8,089 nt of DNA from Caldifarciminota bacterium (GTDB taxonomy: Bacteria > Hydrothermota > Tepidihabitantia > Tepidihabitantales > JAOUPE01). A model generated the notes under the pieces. The model was not told the DNA's origin, searched no databases, and saw only the letters and a list, made by a program, of their open reading frames with translations. Location of the stretch: the NCBI GenBank assembly GCA_029880025.1, contig JAOUPE010000062.1:1-8089 (forward strand), given 5' to 3'. Both the position numbers and the translations under genes were made by a program. Positions 1 to 6,485 of this stretch are shown here, one piece after another; the stretch's first letter is position 1, and each line of letters starts with the position of its first letter.

Positions 1-387
1 CGATTTTTCATCTAAACTGGTAAGAACCGTAACTCCAAGAATTAATGGTCTTTTTTTTAGGCGCTTCTTGTTACAAAAATCATCCACCGTCTTTACCGCC
101 TCGCGCATCATCTGTAATCCTCCGGTGGTATGGACTGTAAACATGTCCACCCCCATCTTCACCACCGCTAATACGGCATTGGCAACGACCGAAGGTATAT
201 CACAGAACTTCAAATCCAAAAAGACTTCAGCATCATGGTCAACAAAAAGTTTGACAATCCGCGGCCCGGTACGGGAAAAGAGGTCGATGCCAATTTTGTA
301 AACATCAATCCAGCCTTGGGTGCGTCGATACAAACGTTTTGCCTTGGGCAAGGAGTCAACATTAACCGCAAGTATTATTTTTGTCAT
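1..387 (-). CDS. pyrF: Orotidine 5'-phosphate decarboxylase, partial (C-terminus beyond window)
   Basis: This enzyme decarboxylates OMP to UMP, the last step of de novo pyrimidine synthesis, in the cytoplasm. The first 129 codons are present and the frame stays open to base 1, so roughly the C-terminal half is missing. Family landmarks visible are KIGIDLF (the usual KVGxELF lysine), DLKFCDIP (the catalytic D-x-K-x-x-D triad), VDMFTVHTTGG and LGVTVLTSLDE, in the expected order. Two ATG codons lie in tandem (388-390 and 385-387). The AAGGAG ribosome-binding site (393-398) is 2 nt from the first and 5 nt from the second, so I prefer the second. The start lies inside the 3' end of pyrD (26-nt overlap), suggesting translational coupling. 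Oddity: the first-strand motif normally read as ALD is AVN here, replacing the conserved ribose-contacting Asp with Asn. The family call is secure. Confidence 0.96.
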   Translation of the reverse strand, partial: MTKIILAVNVDSLPKAKRLYRRTQGWIDVYKIGIDLFSRTGPRIVKLFVDHDAEVFLDLKFCDIPSVVANAVLAVVKMGVDMFTVHTTGGLQMMREAVKTVDDFCNKKRLKKRPLILGVTVLTSLDEKS

Positions 388-1285
388 CATTACTCCTTAC
401 TTTACCTATAATTTGTCTGATTGCCTTTATTTTATAAATTTTCATATACTTTTTCAAGTCCTTGAGGATATCGAAAGCCGCGAACGGGTTTATCAGATTT
501 AAACTGCCAATTTGCACCAAACTGGCACCAGCCAGCATGAACTCACAAACATCGGTTGCATTGACAATACCGCCCCCGCCAATCACTGGAATTTTTATTG
601 CCTTGCTTACCCGTTCAACACAGAAAAGGGCAAAAGGTTTTATTGCCGGTCCGGATAAACCACCGGTTTTACCCCCTAAAAAATACTTCTGCTCCTTAAG
701 GTCGATGGCTAATCCATAAAGAGTATTGATTAGCGATATTGCATCGGTTCCCGCCGATTCGGCTGCCTGGGCGGTATTTACCGGGTCAATAAAATTAGCG
801 GTCAGTTTGGTAATCACCAATTTCTTGGTTGCGCGTCTCACTTCGGTTACAATCTGTTCGGTTAATTTAGGGTCCTGACCAAAAATCGCGCCGCCGGTTT
901 TGACATTGGGGCAGGAAATATTAATCTCAAAGCCAGCAATCCGGTCACAATCGAGAATCTTAACGATTGTCGAAAAATCAGCGGTATCGAATCCGGCAAT
1001 ATTCACAATCAGGGGCGTAGAGAAATTGAGTCTGGGCAGAATCTTGTTACGAAAATCTAAGGCGCCCGGATTTTCTAAGCCAACCGAATTGAGAATCGCA
1101 CCGGGCAATTCATAAATTCGCGGGGCAGGATTGCCGATTCTTGGCGCTAAAGTAATCCCCTTGGTAATGAAACCACCGACCTGGTTGATTACCGAAACAA
1201 AATCGCTACCATAACCAAAAGTGCCTGAAGCCAGCAGAATCGGATTGGCGAAAACGGTGTCTTTAATCTTAATCGAAATGTCCAT
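362..1285 (-). CDS. pyrD: Dihydroorotate dehydrogenase, class 1B catalytic subunit (PyrDB type)
   Basis: This FMN-containing subunit oxidises dihydroorotate to orotate and passes electrons to PyrK and on to NAD+. Seen in the protein: near the N-terminus FANPILLASGTFGYG (FMN-binding first loop), then NSVGLENPG, EINISCPN with the active-site Cys at about residue 125, NVKTGGAIFG, ISLINTLYG, GGKTGGLSGPAIKP and IPVIGGGGI (phosphate-binding loop). An active-site Cys rather than Ser, plus the adjacent pyrK, marks class 1B. The length (307 aa) matches the family. I chose ATG 1285, which begins MDISIKIKD like homologues. An in-frame TTG at 1297 would add four residues and overlap pyrK. With the ATG start, only one base separates pyrK's stop codon from this start. 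The 3' end overlaps pyrF. No Shine-Dalgarno of note, so translation is probably coupled to pyrK. Confidence 0.96.
   Translation of the reverse strand: MDISIKIKDTVFANPILLASGTFGYGSDFVSVINQVGGFITKGITLAPRIGNPAPRIYELPGAILNSVGLENPGALDFRNKILPRLNFSTPLIVNIAGFDTADFSTIVKILDCDRIAGFEINISCPNVKTGGAIFGQDPKLTEQIVTEVRRATKKLVITKLTANFIDPVNTAQAAESAGTDAISLINTLYGLAIDLKEQKYFLGGKTGGLSGPAIKPFALFCVERVSKAIKIPVIGGGGIVNATDVCEFMLAGASLVQIGSLNLINPFAAFDILKDLKKYMKIYKIKAIRQIIGKVRSNDDKNNTCG
393..398 (-). promoter_or_regulatory. Ribosome-binding site of pyrF
   Basis: On the minus strand the sequence reads AAGGAG, then TA, then two ATG codons. It is one of the two clear Shine-Dalgarno sequences in the leftward unit. The 5-nt spacing favours the second ATG (385-387) as the pyrF start. 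It lies within the pyrD coding sequence. Confidence 0.8.
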
Positions 1286-1286
1286 A

Positions 1287-2048
1287 TTATATTTCAACCT
1301 GGCTCAGATTAACCACCGGTCCTTCCTGACAGACCCGTAAATAACCGCCGTCTTTCTTCTTCACCGCACAGCAAAAACAGATTCCGGTACCGCAACCCAT
1401 GCGTTCTTCTAAAAAGCCGTAGACTGGAATTGAACCGAATCGCTTTTGTATCGCCCTCAACATTGGCCAGGGACCACAAGCGAATATTTTCAATCCCGAA
1501 TCCCGAATGCCGAATTCCGAATTTCTTAACAAATCGGTAACTTTCCCTTTTTTCCCGAAAGAGCCGTCTTCGGTAGTTAACGCAATATTTTTCGTCAAAT
1601 TTTTAAAATCCTTTAGCATAATCAATTCTTTTCGATTCTTCGCACCAAGCAAAAGGGTTAAATGATTGCTTGGTCCAAGCCTCTGGGCTAAAAAGAATAA
1701 AGGTGCGATACCAACACCGCCACCAATCAGAACTAATCTTTGGTTTTGCAATTGGGCTATTGGCTTGCCTAACGGACCCAGGATATCGAGATACTGACCA
1801 GAATGGCACTGGGATAATATTTTGGTTCCTTTGCCCCGGACACGAAACACGATACGAAATCGGTCACCCAAGACCGAAGCAAATGAAAAGGGTCGTCTTA
1901 AAAATGGGTCAAAGGAATCAAAAATCCGAATCTGAATGAACTGTCCGGGTTTAGCTTTTCGGGCAATTGTTTTTGATGCTAAGTCAAAGGCAAATACCGT
2001 ATCACTTAAGGACAGTTTCTTGATTAGCTCGGCGCGTTCAATCTTCAT
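1287..2048 (-). CDS. pyrK: Dihydroorotate dehydrogenase electron-transfer subunit
   Basis: PyrK carries FAD and a 2Fe-2S cluster and moves electrons from PyrD's FMN to NAD+. The 253-aa protein has the ferredoxin-reductase-like layout: FAD-binding RRPFSFAS (51-58), GPLGKP (91-96), the nucleotide-binding glycine loop IGGGVGIAPL (108-117), FACGPWPML (189-197) and the C-terminal cluster motif. The cluster ligands are probably C219, C224, C227 and C240 (C-x4-C-x2-C-x12-C), with an extra Cys at 226. It starts with ATG at 2048, overlapping the upstream lipoprotein gene by 11 nt, and no Shine-Dalgarno is evident, again suggesting coupling. Oddity: residues 176-186, between the VTDLL and FACGP segments, are encoded exactly by a heptanucleotide tandem repeat (1491-1523). 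This makes the loop a few residues longer than in the B. subtilis protein as I recall it. Confidence 0.96.
   Translation of the reverse strand: MKIERAELIKKLSLSDTVFAFDLASKTIARKAKPGQFIQIRIFDSFDPFLRRPFSFASVLGDRFRIVFRVRGKGTKILSQCHSGQYLDILGPLGKPIAQLQNQRLVLIGGGVGIAPLFFLAQRLGPSNHLTLLLGAKNRKELIMLKDFKNLTKNIALTTEDGSFGKKGKVTDLLRNSEFGIRDSGLKIFACGPWPMLRAIQKRFGSIPVYGFLEERMGCGTGICFCCAVKKKDGGYLRVCQEGPVVNLSQVEI
1491..1523. repeat. In-gene heptanucleotide tandem repeat (unit CCGAATN on + strand)
   Basis: Four full 7-nt units (1496-1502, 1503-1509, 1510-1516, 1517-1523) differ only at the last base, with a 5-nt partial unit at 1491-1495. On the coding strand the unit is NATTCGG. Total length is 33 nt, i.e. 11 codons, so although 7 is not a multiple of 3 the array keeps pyrK in frame (residues 176-186, NSEFGIRDSGL). 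A 19-nt stretch of it (1505-1523) recurs identically at 3039-3057. Confidence 0.9.
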
Positions 2049-4056
2049 TTTGTATTACAAATTCACAACGCCGATTCTTCCAATATTCTAATGAATCAGT
2101 GGTTAAGAGTTTGTTTTCGCCAAAGCTGATGGTTGAAATCCGCTCTTTATTTATACCCAGCTTGATTAAATAGGCTCGAGCCGAATTAGCCCGGCGTAAA
2201 CCTAAGGAATAATTGTAGGATTCAGTACCAATTGGGTCGGTATAACCCTCAATCAAGACCTTTGGTATCGAACCCTTCTTCAATTGTTGGGCGGCGGTTT
2301 GTAAAATATCGGCATCGCCGGTTTTAATATCAGAACGGTCAAAATCAAAATGGATTGGCGCAATATTAATAATGAGAGTCTCCGGTTTGGTTGGTGTTAT
2401 CTTCACCTCTTTTTGAATGATAGATTCGGCTGGTTGCGAAGCCATCTCCTCGGTTTTTGGGGTCACAAGGTTGGAATCAATTGGCGGTATTTCCAGCTCG
2501 CGTTTTATCGCTTCTCGCTTTTCTGGTATAGGTGGTTTGACAATTGTTTCGTTTGGCTGCGAAGGCTTAAACCTAATTTCCGGCAGTGATTCTTGTTGGA
2601 ACATGAGCGATTCCGGCTTTGGAGGCGGTAACGATTCGGATTTCGGCGGTAAAAAACCAGGTAAAGATTCTTTTGGTGGTTTAGGGGTGGCGGTATCTTT
2701 TGGCGTTAACTGGATTTCCGGTAGTCCTAAAGACCGGCGTGCCGAATTAGCATAGGTCGTCCTTGGATATTTGCTAATAATCGTTTCCAAAATCGTTTTA
2801 TAATTTTCCTGGCTTAGACGATTTTCCATTATCCAGGCTTGGGCATAGAGCGCTTTCGGCGCATAATAGCTATCCGGAAATGAATCGTATACTTTCTGAT
2901 ACTCGTTAATTGCTGCTTCGTCTTCATTCAAAACCATGCTATAAACTTCGGCTAATAAGAACTGTGCTTCGGCTCGGTCTTTTGATTCTGAACTCTTGGT
3001 CTGAATCCGACCCAAGAGCGAAAGGCGTTTTTTAGCCAGAATGCCGAATTCCGAATTAGGACTGAACTGGCTTGCCGTATCATAATAAGCACTTGCCGGC
3101 TCAAACTCTTTGTCCTCTTCATACAATTTACCCATCAGAAAATAAGCTTCAGCCGCACAATCACCGGTTCTAATTCGGATTAAGGACTGACACGCTACCT
3201 CGATATTATTCTCGGCTAACAATGATTTACCGATTAGCAAATTTGCCTGGTTGGCTAAATCCGGATAACGACTGAAGTCCTGGGTAAGCCGGATTCGGGT
3301 CGAATCGTATTTGCCCTGGTTAAGCAAACATTCGGCAAGCTTCAGGGTCTTCTCGAGCCGCTCTTTTTGTTCGATTCTACCTTGTCCGAGGTAATCTTTA
3401 AACCAATAAGCCGCCGGTGCCCAATCTTTTAATTTGAAATGACTTTCCGCTAAAATCAAACCTGCACCATTACGTTCCTTAGCTCTTGGATAATTTTTTA
3501 TGAATGAGCTGATTGAATCGATTGCCTGGGCATACTCTTCTTTCAAATAGAATGACCGTGCTATCTGGAATGCGGCAGCTGAAGCAAATTTCGGCGAATT
3601 CTCCTTAAGGTCGTAGAGAATGACTAATGCGGCGCCATAGTCATTATCTTTTAGATAAGCTAATGCTCGATAATATTTTGCCTGGTCCTGATAATTACTA
3701 TTTGGGAACACCACCAACAAATCATCGAAATTCTTAATTGCCTTGACGTATTCGCCCATGTGATAATAAGACATGGCAACTAAAAACAGCGCATCGTCTG
3801 CCCATTTTGAGCGGAAATGCTTTTTGACCACGATCGCCGATTTTTCAATCGATTTTTCGAAATTGGTTTTGGCGGCATTGGGATTATTCTTTAAAAGTTT
3901 TAAGCCCTGCTTGTAATAGTTGCGGGCATTGTAAAACGTATTGTAATAGACACAACCCGGGAATACAAAAACTAAAAGATAAAAGATAAAAAACCGGGTC
4001 AATCTTTTTAATATGATGGCTTTAGCCGAACCAATCCTTTTGTGTCGAAAGTTCAT
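2038..4056 (-). CDS. TPR-repeat lipoprotein with C-terminal OmpA/Pal-like domain
   Basis: Likely an envelope lipoprotein that anchors to peptidoglycan while its helical repeats bind partners. Residues 1-35 form a basic N-terminus, a hydrophobic stretch (FFIFYLLVFVF) and a relaxed lipobox FPGC with acyl-Cys at 35. YYNTFYNARNYYKQG follows. Residues about 43-440 are TPR-like helical pairs of the BamD/YbgF (CpoB) kind, with repeated patterns such as MSYYHMGEYVKAIKNF, FPNSNYQDQA and KYPRTTYANSARRSLG. Residues about 445-565 are a Pro/Glu/Lys-rich linker containing four ESL units. Residues 566-668 are an OmpA-like domain: IHFDFDRSDI, IEGYTDPIGT (D607), YNYSLGLRRA (N615, R622, peptidoglycan-binding positions) and NRRCEFVI. 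The ATG at 4056 lies 17 nt after tldD's stop without a clear Shine-Dalgarno; a TTG at codon 19 would leave a tidier signal peptide. Not BamD itself, which is shorter and lacks an OmpA domain. Partner and function are unknown. Confidence 0.88.
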   Translation of the reverse strand: MNFRHKRIGSAKAIILKRLTRFFIFYLLVFVFPGCVYYNTFYNARNYYKQGLKLLKNNPNAAKTNFEKSIEKSAIVVKKHFRSKWADDALFLVAMSYYHMGEYVKAIKNFDDLLVVFPNSNYQDQAKYYRALAYLKDNDYGAALVILYDLKENSPKFASAAAFQIARSFYLKEEYAQAIDSISSFIKNYPRAKERNGAGLILAESHFKLKDWAPAAYWFKDYLGQGRIEQKERLEKTLKLAECLLNQGKYDSTRIRLTQDFSRYPDLANQANLLIGKSLLAENNIEVACQSLIRIRTGDCAAEAYFLMGKLYEEDKEFEPASAYYDTASQFSPNSEFGILAKKRLSLLGRIQTKSSESKDRAEAQFLLAEVYSMVLNEDEAAINEYQKVYDSFPDSYYAPKALYAQAWIMENRLSQENYKTILETIISKYPRTTYANSARRSLGLPEIQLTPKDTATPKPPKESLPGFLPPKSESLPPPKPESLMFQQESLPEIRFKPSQPNETIVKPPIPEKREAIKRELEIPPIDSNLVTPKTEEMASQPAESIIQKEVKITPTKPETLIINIAPIHFDFDRSDIKTGDADILQTAAQQLKKGSIPKVLIEGYTDPIGTESYNYSLGLRRANSARAYLIKLGINKERISTISFGENKLLTTDSLEYWKNRRCEFVIQNED
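2581..2670 (-). repeat. ESL(P) degenerate repeats in proline-rich linker
   Basis: Residues 463-492 of the lipoprotein contain four ESL units starting at residues 463, 474, 482 and 489. Three of these are followed by proline, and Pro/Lys-rich spacers separate them. This is a low-complexity linker between the TPR domain and the OmpA-like domain, probably extended, which would let the peptidoglycan-binding end reach the cell wall. Confidence 0.7.
3037..3057. repeat. Second copy of the CCGAATN heptanucleotide repeat
   Basis: Three units (3037-3043 with one mismatch, then 3044-3050 and 3051-3057). Positions 3039-3057 are identical over 19 nt to 1505-1523 in pyrK. It is decoded in the same frame and strand as in pyrK, giving NSEFGI at residues 334-339 of the lipoprotein, between two TPR-like helices. 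Confidence 0.85.
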
Positions 4057-4073
4057 GTTTTATATTTCTGAGA

Positions 4074-5516
4074 TTATTTTGCTGCTCCAACCATTACTTT
4101 ACGGAATCGGGCTGGTGCGGTGCCGTGCCCGACATAAGCGGTTTGACCCGGTTCACCTTTACCGCAATTGGGCAAACCCCATAAAATCCAGGAATCTCGG
4201 TTAGCAACCGCATCACAGGACCGCCAAAATTCAGGAGTGATACCGGTATAGATTGGGTTTTTATAAACCTTTGACATTTTTCCGTTTTCAATCTTGTAGG
4301 CGATTTCGGTGCCAAACTGGAAATTCAATCGCTTGTCATCGATACTCCAGGACTGATTGGTATCAAGATATATCCCATCTTTTGTATCCGCAATCAAATC
4401 TTCGAATCGCCAGGTTCCGGGTTCCAGATTGATATTGGTCATACGAATCAAAGGGATTCGATTCCAGCCTGAGGCACGAGCCGTGCCGTTCGATTTTTGT
4501 TTTAAAACCGGTGCCGTATCACGGGAGGTTAAGTAATTCGAGAAAGTTCCCTGCTTGATGATTGGAAATCGTTGACCCGGCACTCCTTCATCATCAAACC
4601 CAAAGGTTCCCAGACCACCTTCAATTGTAGCATCGGCATAAACATTAACCTTATCCGAACCGTATTGAAATTTTCCAAGCTTGTCTAAGGTTACAAAACT
4701 GGTCCCGGCATAGGATTCTTCAGTACCCAAGACCCGGTCCAACTCGGTAGGATGACCGATTGACTCATGGACCTGTAAAGCCAGTTGATTGGAACCGATG
4801 ATCAGGGTGGTCCTGGCTTGGGGGCATGGTTCAGCCGAAAGCAGCATCAGGACTTCTTCTCGGGTCTTTTCGGCATTTTCAACCAATTCCATTGCCTCAA
4901 CGAATTCGTAACCCTTTTGTGCATAGTTGCCGCCAAATGAAGTAGGATAAGAACGGCGCTGCATCTCACCGTCTTGCATTCCATAACAGAAGATACCACC
5001 GCCCGAGAACAATATCGTTTGTTCAATCCAAGCCCCTTGGGTCGAGGCAAAATATTTTTTAACTCTAAAAAAGGAAAGGCTGGCAGCACCGATTTTAACT
5101 TTTGGGTTGGCGCGTAAGATTTTATCACATGACAATAATAGATTAACTTTATCACTCAGCGGTACCTGGAACGGGTCTTTGACGAATTTGGTAGCGTATT
5201 TACCTTTTTGTGGAGGCAGTTCATCCAGTTTTACTGGCTTTCCGGGCACGCGTTCACTGCTTTCGGCGATTGACAATGCTTGGTTTACCACCTTGCCCAT
5301 TTCCGTCCTGGTCAGTTCTTTCGACGAAGAAAATCCCCAGCCGTTATTCTTTAATATTCGAACTCCGAAACCCAAATCATGGGTCAGGGTAATTGCTTCG
5401 ACCACCCCGTTGCGCACGGCGATATTTTCTTGCTCGGTTTCAACGATTCGGCAATCGCCATAGGCAACTTTTTTTGCTGATACTTCATCCATCAAATCTT
5501 TTAGAAAATCATTCAC
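4074..5516 (-). CDS. tldD: TldD/PmbA-family zinc metalloprotease, TldD-like
   Basis: TldD-family proteins are cytoplasmic metalloproteases that, with TldE (PmbA), trim unfolded or modified peptides. The 480-aa protein has the N-terminal domain with AVRNGVVEAITLTHDLGFGVRIL (an 'own-substrate blocking' beta region in the family). The catalytic H-E-x-x-x-H is HESIGH at 250-255, followed by PTELDRVLG. Further landmarks are DDEGVPGQ (308-315), ASGWNRIPLIRMTN (348-361) and NCGKGEPGQ, whose Cys451 is the expected third zinc ligand. All three ligands are present, so it should be the active TldD-like subunit rather than the TldE-like one. It starts with GTG at 5516, fixed by GGAGG six nt upstream. It is the first gene of the leftward unit, 17 bp before the lipoprotein gene. 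No TldE partner lies in the window. Family certain; substrate unknown. Confidence 0.94.
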   Translation of the reverse strand: MNDFLKDLMDEVSAKKVAYGDCRIVETEQENIAVRNGVVEAITLTHDLGFGVRILKNNGWGFSSSKELTRTEMGKVVNQALSIAESSERVPGKPVKLDELPPQKGKYATKFVKDPFQVPLSDKVNLLLSCDKILRANPKVKIGAASLSFFRVKKYFASTQGAWIEQTILFSGGGIFCYGMQDGEMQRRSYPTSFGGNYAQKGYEFVEAMELVENAEKTREEVLMLLSAEPCPQARTTLIIGSNQLALQVHESIGHPTELDRVLGTEESYAGTSFVTLDKLGKFQYGSDKVNVYADATIEGGLGTFGFDDEGVPGQRFPIIKQGTFSNYLTSRDTAPVLKQKSNGTARASGWNRIPLIRMTNINLEPGTWRFEDLIADTKDGIYLDTNQSWSIDDKRLNFQFGTEIAYKIENGKMSKVYKNPIYTGITPEFWRSCDAVANRDSWILWGLPNCGKGEPGQTAYVGHGTAPARFRKVMVGAAK

Positions 5517-5522
5517 GGTTTG

Positions 5523-5527
5523 CCTCC
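5523..5527 (-). promoter_or_regulatory. Ribosome-binding site of tldD
   Basis: Minus-strand GGAGG lies 6 nt upstream of the GTG start codon at 5516-5514. It decides the start and supports GTG rather than a downstream ATG. Confidence 0.85.
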
Positions 5528-5536
5528 ATTGATTAA

Positions 5537-5565
5537 TGTATACTTATCTTTTCAATATTTGTCAA
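5537..5565 (-). promoter_or_regulatory. Sigma-70-type promoter of the tldD-lipoprotein-pyrKDF unit
   Basis: On the minus strand, TTGACA (5560-5565, a perfect -35) is followed by a 17-bp spacer and TATACA (5537-5542, four of six matches to TATAAT). Transcription should start near 5530, giving a leader of about 14 nt that is just long enough to hold the GGAGG site. There is therefore no room for a PyrR-type attenuator or other leader-based pyrimidine control at this promoter. Regulation, if any, would be by a repressor or by substrate-dependent start-site choice. Confidence 0.7.
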
Positions 5566-5593
5566 GCCTGGGTTGACTTCGAAGAACTTCCTT

Positions 5594-5682
5594 TTACCAC
5601 GAAAGCACAAAAAGCGAATAAATCAACCCTGGTCGGCAATTTTGGGTTAAAATTTTTCGTGGCTTTCGTGTTTTCGTGGTTA
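5594..5682. repeat. Nested inverted repeat with CACGAAA units
   Basis: The outer left arm (5594-5612) matches the reverse complement of the right arm (5663-5682) around CCACGAAA-N-CAC. An inner stem AACCC (5625-5629) / GGGTT (5644-5648) lies inside. On the minus strand the right arm carries three spaced copies of CACGAAA. The element begins 9 bp downstream of the glycosyltransferase stop codon and ends before the tldD promoter. It could fold into a long imperfect hairpin in the transcript and end or protect the glycosyltransferase mRNA, although no run of U follows it. Alternatively it is a dispersed intergenic repeat; CACGAA-rich intergenic repeats occur in several uncultured bacterial lineages, as I recall. 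Confidence 0.65.
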
Positions 5683-5691
5683 AATTCAGTG

Positions 5692-6408
5692 TTATTCCAA
5701 ACCTAATAATCTTTGCCAACGTAGTCTTAGGACCAGGAAAAATGCTTGCCAGATGATACGTTTAGACATCTTTGAGACACCGACTCGCCGTTCGACAAAA
5801 ATGATTGGAATTTCCTTGATTCTAAACCCTTTACGCCAAATCATGTAATCAATTTCAATTTGAAAACCATAGCCATCCGCTTTCAGTTTATTCAAGTCTA
5901 ACCTTTCTAAGACCTTGCGGCTATAGCATTTGAAACCAGCGGTCAAATCTCGAATCGGGCAGCCGGTTACGATTCGGGCATACAGACAGGCAAAATAACT
6001 CAAGAGCAATCGTTTAATTGGCCAATTCACCACCGAAATACCATCACAATATCTTGAACCAATGATTAAATCATAATCGGACATAAGGCTAAGGAATCTC
6101 GGCAAATCTTCGGGCGGGTGAGAGAAATCAGCATCCATTTCAAAGCAATAGTCGTAACCTTTGGTTAAGGTATAGCGGAACCCTACGACATAAGCAGTGC
6201 CCAAGCCCAATTTTCCTTGTCGGCGAATCAGGTTAATTCTCGGGTTATTGGTTTTCAACTGTTCAACGATTTGCCAGGTTTTATCCGGTGAATTATCGTC
6301 GATTACCAGGACATCGAGTTCGGATGATTGAGCCAGCACCGCATTAATTATTTTCTCAATATTTTCCGCTTCGTTGTAAGTAGGAAAGATAACAAGGCCT
6401 TTGGGCAT
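5692..6408 (-). CDS. Family 2 glycosyltransferase, polyprenyl-phosphate mannosyltransferase-like (DPM1 type)
   Basis: Probably transfers a sugar (mannose or glucose) from a nucleotide sugar to a polyprenyl phosphate at the cytoplasmic membrane, supplying lipid-linked sugar for envelope glycan or protein glycosylation. The 238-aa protein is a GT-A fold: IFPTYNEAENI (7-17), VIDDNSPDKTW (35-45), the metal-binding DAD at 92-94 in EMDADFSHPPEDLP, GSRY (117-120), NWPIKRLLLSYFACLYAR (128-145), DLTAGFKCYSR (154-164), DGYGFQIEI (178-186) and ERRVGVSKMS (206-215). These match DPM1-like enzymes closely. There is no C-terminal transmembrane tail, so it resembles the short soluble or peripheral class. The ATG at 6408 lacks a Shine-Dalgarno but lies about 8 nt after the predicted transcription start. 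It is monocistronic by spacing. The donor sugar cannot be told from sequence. Confidence 0.92.
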   Translation of the reverse strand: MPKGLVIFPTYNEAENIEKIINAVLAQSSELDVLVIDDNSPDKTWQIVEQLKTNNPRINLIRRQGKLGLGTAYVVGFRYTLTKGYDYCFEMDADFSHPPEDLPRFLSLMSDYDLIIGSRYCDGISVVNWPIKRLLLSYFACLYARIVTGCPIRDLTAGFKCYSRKVLERLDLNKLKADGYGFQIEIDYMIWRKGFRIKEIPIIFVERRVGVSKMSKRIIWQAFFLVLRLRWQRLLGLE

Positions 6409-6422
6409 TTATTTGTATAATA

Positions 6423-6451
6423 ATATTATCCAAGACTGGTGTAATTGTCAA
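6423..6451 (-). promoter_or_regulatory. Sigma-70-type promoter of the glycosyltransferase gene
   Basis: On the minus strand, TTGACA (6446-6451) is followed by a 17-bp spacer and TAATAT (6423-6428, four of six matches). Start of transcription would be near 6416, only about 8 nt before the ATG at 6408. No Shine-Dalgarno lies between, so the mRNA would be nearly leaderless. Confidence 0.65.
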
Positions 6452-6485
6452 TAAATGCTTAATCGAAACTACTCGATTCTGTCTC

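Noticed and set aside
68..301. Plus-strand open frame over pyrF
   Set aside because: It is antisense to a well-recognised pyrF reading frame and shows no family features.
1286..1297. TTG start for pyrD giving 311 residues
   Set aside because: The ATG at 1285 gives an N-terminus that fits the family, and the extra four residues overlap pyrK without a ribosome-binding site.
2417..2755. Plus-strand 112-codon Gly/Ser-rich open frame
   Set aside because: It is the antisense shadow of the proline-rich linker of the lipoprotein; low complexity explains the open frame.
5594..5682. CRISPR-like array from the CACGAAA units
   Set aside because: The units are only 7-8 nt long with no spacer-sized intervals, and no cas gene is present.
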